A stretch of DNA of 8,899 nt. Source: Gemmatimonadales bacterium UBA4718. Lineage in GTDB: Bacteria > Gemmatimonadota > Gemmatimonadetes > Gemmatimonadales > Gemmatimonadaceae. The notes under the pieces were generated by a model that did no database searches, had not been told where the DNA came from, and was given only the letters and a program-made list of their open reading frames with translations. This document shows, piece after piece, positions 5,799 to 8,899 of the stretch. Both the position numbers and the translations under genes were made by a program. The stretch spans positions 17,850 to 26,748 of the forward strand of contig DHJO01000186.1 in the NCBI GenBank assembly GCA_002404375.1. Reading direction: 5' to 3'. Numbering within the stretch: position 1 is the first letter of the stretch; every line of letters starts with the position of its first letter.

Positions 5799-7019
5799 GT
5801 GAAAACGTGCTATTCTTCCGCGCTATCGGCGGCTCTTGCGCCTGCCGGCTTCGAAGGCCTGCCCCCCACATATCGAGCGCCGTTTGTGACCGCACCCGGG
5901 ACTGCCGCCGAGTTATCTCCGACGATAACGACACCTGCTCCTGAGCCGCTCTCCTTTCCGGTAAGCTGGCTGCTCGAGCACGCGTCAGCGCCGATCCGGT
6001 ATCGCGCAATGACCGAGGTCGCTCGCTTGAGCGATCCCGGCCCTCGCGAAGTCGACTGGCTTCCGTACTCGCACCGGCCGGCAATCAAGCTTGCGGTCAC
6101 CCAGACACGAGATGGGATGTGGAACAACTCCATTCTCTCCCTTCCCAATCGGCACAGCGCGGATTTCGCCAACATCGGAATGATCCCGGCCGTTCGACGT
6201 CTCATCGAGTGCGGCTGGACCCCGGATTCGCCCCCGCTGGTGACGGCGCGCCGACTACTCTTTCGCCTGCTTGCTGAAGACAATGATCCCGCGTTCACGT
6301 TCGAGCTCGGGACAAAGACGCGCGACGATGATCTGGTCCGTCGGACCCGCGGATTATTCCGCGAGGCAGCCGCTGCCACGCTTGCCCAATGCGGATACGA
6401 AAACGACCCGAGGCTGCGCGGCGCAGCGAGACGGATTCTCGAGAGAACCGTTGCCTACCTCACCTCGCCCCTCGGCGAAAAGCCATGGATGCGGGTCGGC
6501 AATACGCACGTTCTCGCGCCGGAGTCGGCGCCGCCCTCGATCTACACGCTGACGATGCTCGCGTACATGCCCATCTTCCGGCACGAGCACTTCACGGCTG
6601 TGGAGCGGATCTACGATTGGATCACTCAGGCCCTCCCGCGTCAGGAAGTTCTTCAGCTGTACGGCAAGAAAATGGTCCCGCAGCCGCACCTCATCATGGG
6701 TGACGTGTTGCCACACCGTAACGCGGTCGAGGCCGACGTGCCTTTCGCGCTCACCTGGCTCGAGACAATGGCTCGGCTCAACTTCCTGCGCCGCAACGAA
6801 GGGTGGATAAAGTTGTACGAGCGGTTCGTCGATGACCGCGATCGCTCGGGAGTCTGGCACCCCCACAAGGGGCTGGAACGGCCAACGACCACGCACCCAT
6901 GGGCGTGGTCGGCATTTCCCCTCGATGATGGAACTGGTGCCGAATCGAAATGGACCGACGTAACTTTTCGCATCGGTCTCATCGGAAAGCTTCTCGGCAG
7001 GGAAATTGAATTGATTTGA
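5799..7019 (+). CDS. Uncharacterised helical-toroid-like protein (prenyltransferase/squalene-cyclase repeat style)
   Basis: A 406-residue protein I cannot assign to a named function. From about residue 53 it looks like a soluble all-helical protein: SWLLEHASAPIRYRAMTEV (56-74), then TQTRDGMWNN (101-110) and later DRDRSGVWHPH (347-357). The QxxDGxW and DxxGxW patterns recall the repeat motifs of (alpha/alpha)6 toroids such as squalene cyclases and prenyltransferase subunits, but the DXDD motif of class II terpene cyclases and a clear prenyltransferase zinc site are not seen. A conserved-looking His/Trp end (THPWAWSAFPLDDG, 365-378) could bind a ligand or metal. The first 50 residues are Ala/Pro/Thr-rich, without a clear signal peptide, and no Shine-Dalgarno precedes GTG 5799; the real start may be GTG 5886. 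ATG 6009 is too late, because it would cut the first conserved helix. The gene ends 4 nt before the hydrolase start, so the two are probably co-transcribed. Function unknown; the fold is an inference. Confidence 0.82.
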   Translation: MKTCYSSALSAALAPAGFEGLPPTYRAPFVTAPGTAAELSPTITTPAPEPLSFPVSWLLEHASAPIRYRAMTEVARLSDPGPREVDWLPYSHRPAIKLAVTQTRDGMWNNSILSLPNRHSADFANIGMIPAVRRLIECGWTPDSPPLVTARRLLFRLLAEDNDPAFTFELGTKTRDDDLVRRTRGLFREAAAATLAQCGYENDPRLRGAARRILERTVAYLTSPLGEKPWMRVGNTHVLAPESAPPSIYTLTMLAYMPIFRHEHFTAVERIYDWITQALPRQEVLQLYGKKMVPQPHLIMGDVLPHRNAVEADVPFALTWLETMARLNFLRRNEGWIKLYERFVDDRDRSGVWHPHKGLERPTTTHPWAWSAFPLDDGTGAESKWTDVTFRIGLIGKLLGREIELI

Positions 7020-7035
7020 TCTGATGATCAAATCA
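7012..7035. promoter_or_regulatory. Perfect inverted repeat spanning a stop codon and the next start codon
   Basis: Arms TGATTTGATC (7012-7021) and GATCAAATCA (7026-7035) are perfect 10-bp complements around the loop TGAT. The TGA stop of the toroid-like gene (7017-7019) lies in the left arm; the hydrolase ATG (7024-7026) sits with its A and T in the loop and its G in the right arm. The element is A/T-rich in a GC-rich setting. In mRNA it would fold over the start codon, so that only ribosomes finishing the upstream gene would open it. As DNA it could be an operator. Confidence 0.6.
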
Positions 7036-7968
7036 CATCGTCGGGACAATCTCAGTCCCGGCGAAATGTTTCCCGCCGGCGATCCGGCTTATCGCGTGAG
7101 CTTCCCGCGACTGCACTCCGGTTTGAAGGTGAGAGTGGTCGAGCGTGGTGATCCGGAGGCACCTCCCGTCGTGCTCATTCACGGATGGGGCTGCTCGGTT
7201 TATGTATTCCGGCGCAATATGCCCGCTCTCGCCGAAGGCGGGTTCCGGGTGATCGCCGTCGACCTCAAGGGACACGGATTGTCGGACAAGCCGATTGCGC
7301 CCGACGAATACACGATCGACTCCCTCGTCGAACATCTCCGGGATATTCTGGATGCGCTCGAGCTCGATCGGCCCGCGCTTGCCGGCCATTCGCTCGGCGG
7401 CTCGCTCATCTACCATTTCGCGTCGCGATATCGCGAGCGCGCTCAGTGCCTGGGCCTTCTCTCGCCTGTCGGTCTGAATGGCGTGCCCCTGATGCGCCTC
7501 TACCGCGCTCTGACGCCGAAGCCTCTCACTCCCATCCTCCGACAGATCAGGCCCCGTCTGATCGTGACTCTCGCGCTGAGACGGGTTTACGGACGACGCG
7601 CGCGTTTTACGGAGCGCGACGTCGAGGAATTTCTTGCGCCTTCTCAGTTCCCGGAGTTCGCGCTGGCCATGAGAGAGCTGCTTCACAACTATGATTGGAC
7701 GGCGGGAAAGAATCGGCGGCTGGCGACGGTAGACCTTCCCGCTATTGGACTGTGGGGAGCGCTTGACCACATGATGCCCGACGACGGGATGGGCGTCTAC
7801 GTTCCGCTCCTGCCACGCATAGTGCTGAGGGTTATTCCCGAGGCGGGTCACGTCATCGCCGAAGAGACGCCAGACGAGGTCAACACCGCTCTGTTGGCAC
7901 TCCTCAATGCCCACGCTCGCCCCGGCGCTCGGACCGAGCCCGCGACCAGCGTATATTACGGTAGATGA
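7024..7968 (+). CDS. Alpha/beta-fold hydrolase
   Basis: A 314-residue cytoplasmic serine hydrolase of the alpha/beta superfamily; the substrate (ester, lactone, epoxide or other) cannot be read from the sequence. Visible parts: oxyanion-hole motif HGWG (53-56) after strand VVLIHG, VIAVDLKGHGLSDKP (76-90), nucleophile elbow GHSLGG with Ser123 (121-126), a helical cap region rich in Arg (about 150-230), the acid Asp248 in LWGALDHM (243-250), and catalytic His276 in PEAGHV (272-277). The triad is intact and the length is normal for the family. ATG 7024 follows the upstream stop by 4 nt and has no good Shine-Dalgarno, and is embedded in an inverted repeat, suggesting coupled translation; ATG 7066 (residue 15) is an alternative start. 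Its own stop overlaps the start of the helicase gene as ATGA. No signal peptide is seen. Confidence 0.93.
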   Translation: MIKSHRRDNLSPGEMFPAGDPAYRVSFPRLHSGLKVRVVERGDPEAPPVVLIHGWGCSVYVFRRNMPALAEGGFRVIAVDLKGHGLSDKPIAPDEYTIDSLVEHLRDILDALELDRPALAGHSLGGSLIYHFASRYRERAQCLGLLSPVGLNGVPLMRLYRALTPKPLTPILRQIRPRLIVTLALRRVYGRRARFTERDVEEFLAPSQFPEFALAMRELLHNYDWTAGKNRRLATVDLPAIGLWGALDHMMPDDGMGVYVPLLPRIVLRVIPEAGHVIAEETPDEVNTALLALLNAHARPGARTEPATSVYYGR

Positions 7969-8899
7969 TTGAAGAGAAAATCGACGCGGGGCTCTCCTTT
8001 GCGGAGCTCGACCTCGCGCCCGAAGTGCTGCAAGCCGTGCGCGACGCCGGCTATACGCACCCTACCCCAATCCAGCAGCAGGCGATTCCCCTGGCGCTTG
8101 CGGGTCGAGACCTGATTGGTCTGGCTCAAACAGGAACGGGAAAGACCGCGGGCTTCACTCTTCCCATAGTTCACAATCTGATCAGCGCTCCGATCACGGA
8201 CGCGAAAGGTGAGCCCACTCATCGCGTCCGTGTTCTTATCCTCACCCCCACGCGCGAGCTCGCCGCCCAGGTGGAGGAGAGCTTTCGCAAATACGGCAAG
8301 TACACTCAGCTCCGTGTTGTTCCCATCTTCGGTGGAGTCGGCATCGAGCCGCAATCGAAGGCTCTTCGCCGCGGAGTGGACGTGGTCGTTGCGACACCGG
8401 GACGACTCCTGGATCACATGGAGAGGCAGAACGTCTCATTCGACGACCTCGAGGTGCTGGTTCTCGATGAAGCGGACCGCATGCTCGACATGGGATTCGC
8501 TCCGCAGCTCAATCGGATTGTGAGCGAGATCCCGCCCTACCGGCAGACTCTGCTCTTCAGCGCGACGATGCCGCCCGAAGTCGAGGCCCTCGCCCGAACG
8601 TATCTGCGCAAGCCGGTAGTAGTGCAGATCGGCCGTCGCTCAGAGGCAGTAAGCACTGTCACGCACGCCGTCTACCCGGTTCCGCGGGAGCGAAAGACCA
8701 AGCTGCTGGTCGAGCTGCTGAAGGAAGCGCGCATGGACTCGGTTCTCATTTTTACTCGCACCAAACACGGTGCCGATCGCGTAGTTCATCATCTCGAAGA
8801 CGCTGGGATTGCGGCGACGGCAATGCACGCCGACAAGTCGCAGGGCGAGCGCACTCGCGCGCTGGAGGATTTCAAGTCCGGGAAAATTCGGGTGCTGGT
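7965..8899 (+). CDS. rhlE: DEAD-box ATP-dependent RNA helicase, RhlE type, C-terminus cut by window edge
   Basis: An ATP-dependent RNA helicase that remodels RNA in ribosome assembly or mRNA decay. The 311 complete residues show the Q motif (Phe12 and PTPIQ, 33-37), motif I AQTGTGKT (54-61), Ia PTRELA (95-100), GG (123-124), Ib TPGR (144-147), II DEAD (168-171), III SAT (199-201), IV LIFTRT (261-266) and HADKSQGER (288-296), a pattern common in RhlE-like proteins. The second RecA domain is incomplete, so the later arginine-finger motif and any basic tail are beyond the window. The start ATG 7965 overlaps the hydrolase TGA by 4 nt (ATGA), a typical sign of coupled translation; no strong Shine-Dalgarno is present. 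Membership of the DEAD-box family is certain; RhlE over close relatives (CsdA, SrmB, DbpA) is likely. Confidence 0.93.
   Translation, partial: MIEEKIDAGLSFAELDLAPEVLQAVRDAGYTHPTPIQQQAIPLALAGRDLIGLAQTGTGKTAGFTLPIVHNLISAPITDAKGEPTHRVRVLILTPTRELAAQVEESFRKYGKYTQLRVVPIFGGVGIEPQSKALRRGVDVVVATPGRLLDHMERQNVSFDDLEVLVLDEADRMLDMGFAPQLNRIVSEIPPYRQTLLFSATMPPEVEALARTYLRKPVVVQIGRRSEAVSTVTHAVYPVPRERKTKLLVELLKEARMDSVLIFTRTKHGADRVVHHLEDAGIAATAMHADKSQGERTRALEDFKSGKIRVL

Noticed and set aside
6886..6911. Inverted repeat with 9-bp arms and an 8-nt loop in the toroid-like gene
   Set aside because: It is near the chance expectation for GC-rich coding sequence, and encodes the THPWAW stretch, which is enough to explain it.
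6354..7049. Minus-strand open frame of 231 codons opposite the toroid-like gene
   Set aside because: It has no domain or start signal, and the plus frame is longer and continues cleanly into the operon.
7423..7436. 14-bp palindrome tcgcgatatcgcga in the hydrolase gene
   Set aside because: Palindromes of this size are expected about once by chance in a window this long, and it has no positional relation to a gene boundary.
7033..7914. Minus-strand open frame of 293 codons opposite the alpha/beta hydrolase
   Set aside because: The plus strand carries an intact catalytic triad; the antisense product is a low-information, Arg/Glu/His-rich sequence without domains.

Overview
The window is GC-rich, tightly packed bacterial chromosome with six protein-coding genes, two of them cut by the window edges. 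I see no RNA genes, insertion sequences, CRISPR arrays or phage genes. The gene content (Lon, a Hanks-type kinase with a membrane hairpin, a Spy-like periplasmic protein, RhlE) and the style of the kinase suggest a soil or freshwater Gram-negative. Gemmatimonadota is my first guess and Acidobacteriota the second, but no marker here settles it.

Layout. (1) 1-1955, minus strand: the N-terminal 651 residues of the ATP-dependent protease Lon. The proteolytic domain is only just entered. It carries an unusual insertion of about 50 residues just before Walker A. (2) 1956-2086: the divergent intergenic region between lon and the next gene. (3) 2087-5220, plus strand: a two-gene unit. A serine/threonine kinase with two transmembrane segments and a coiled C-terminal tail is followed by a DUF4015-type TIM-barrel (putative glycoside hydrolase) protein. 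The second gene appears to start at a CTG overlapping the kinase stop codon (CTGA), which gives it a lipoprotein signal peptide. (4) 5227-5631, minus strand: a small periplasmic Spy/CpxP-like LTXXQ protein, convergent with the previous gene with only 6 nt between their stop codons. (5) 5799-8899, plus strand: a probable operon of a helical-toroid-like protein of unknown function, an alpha/beta hydrolase, and a RhlE-type DEAD-box RNA helicase that runs off the end.

How the genes may fit together. Lon, the Spy-like chaperone and RhlE belong to protein and RNA quality control. The kinase plus predicted lipoprotein pair suggests a cell-envelope signalling or wall-modifying unit. This is inference from context only.

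The strongest signals beyond gene annotation are the CTG-started lipoprotein, a perfect 12-bp inverted repeat at the end of the DUF4015 gene, and a perfect 10-bp inverted repeat that holds both the stop codon of the toroid gene and the start codon of the hydrolase. I did not find a clearly novel multi-gene system.
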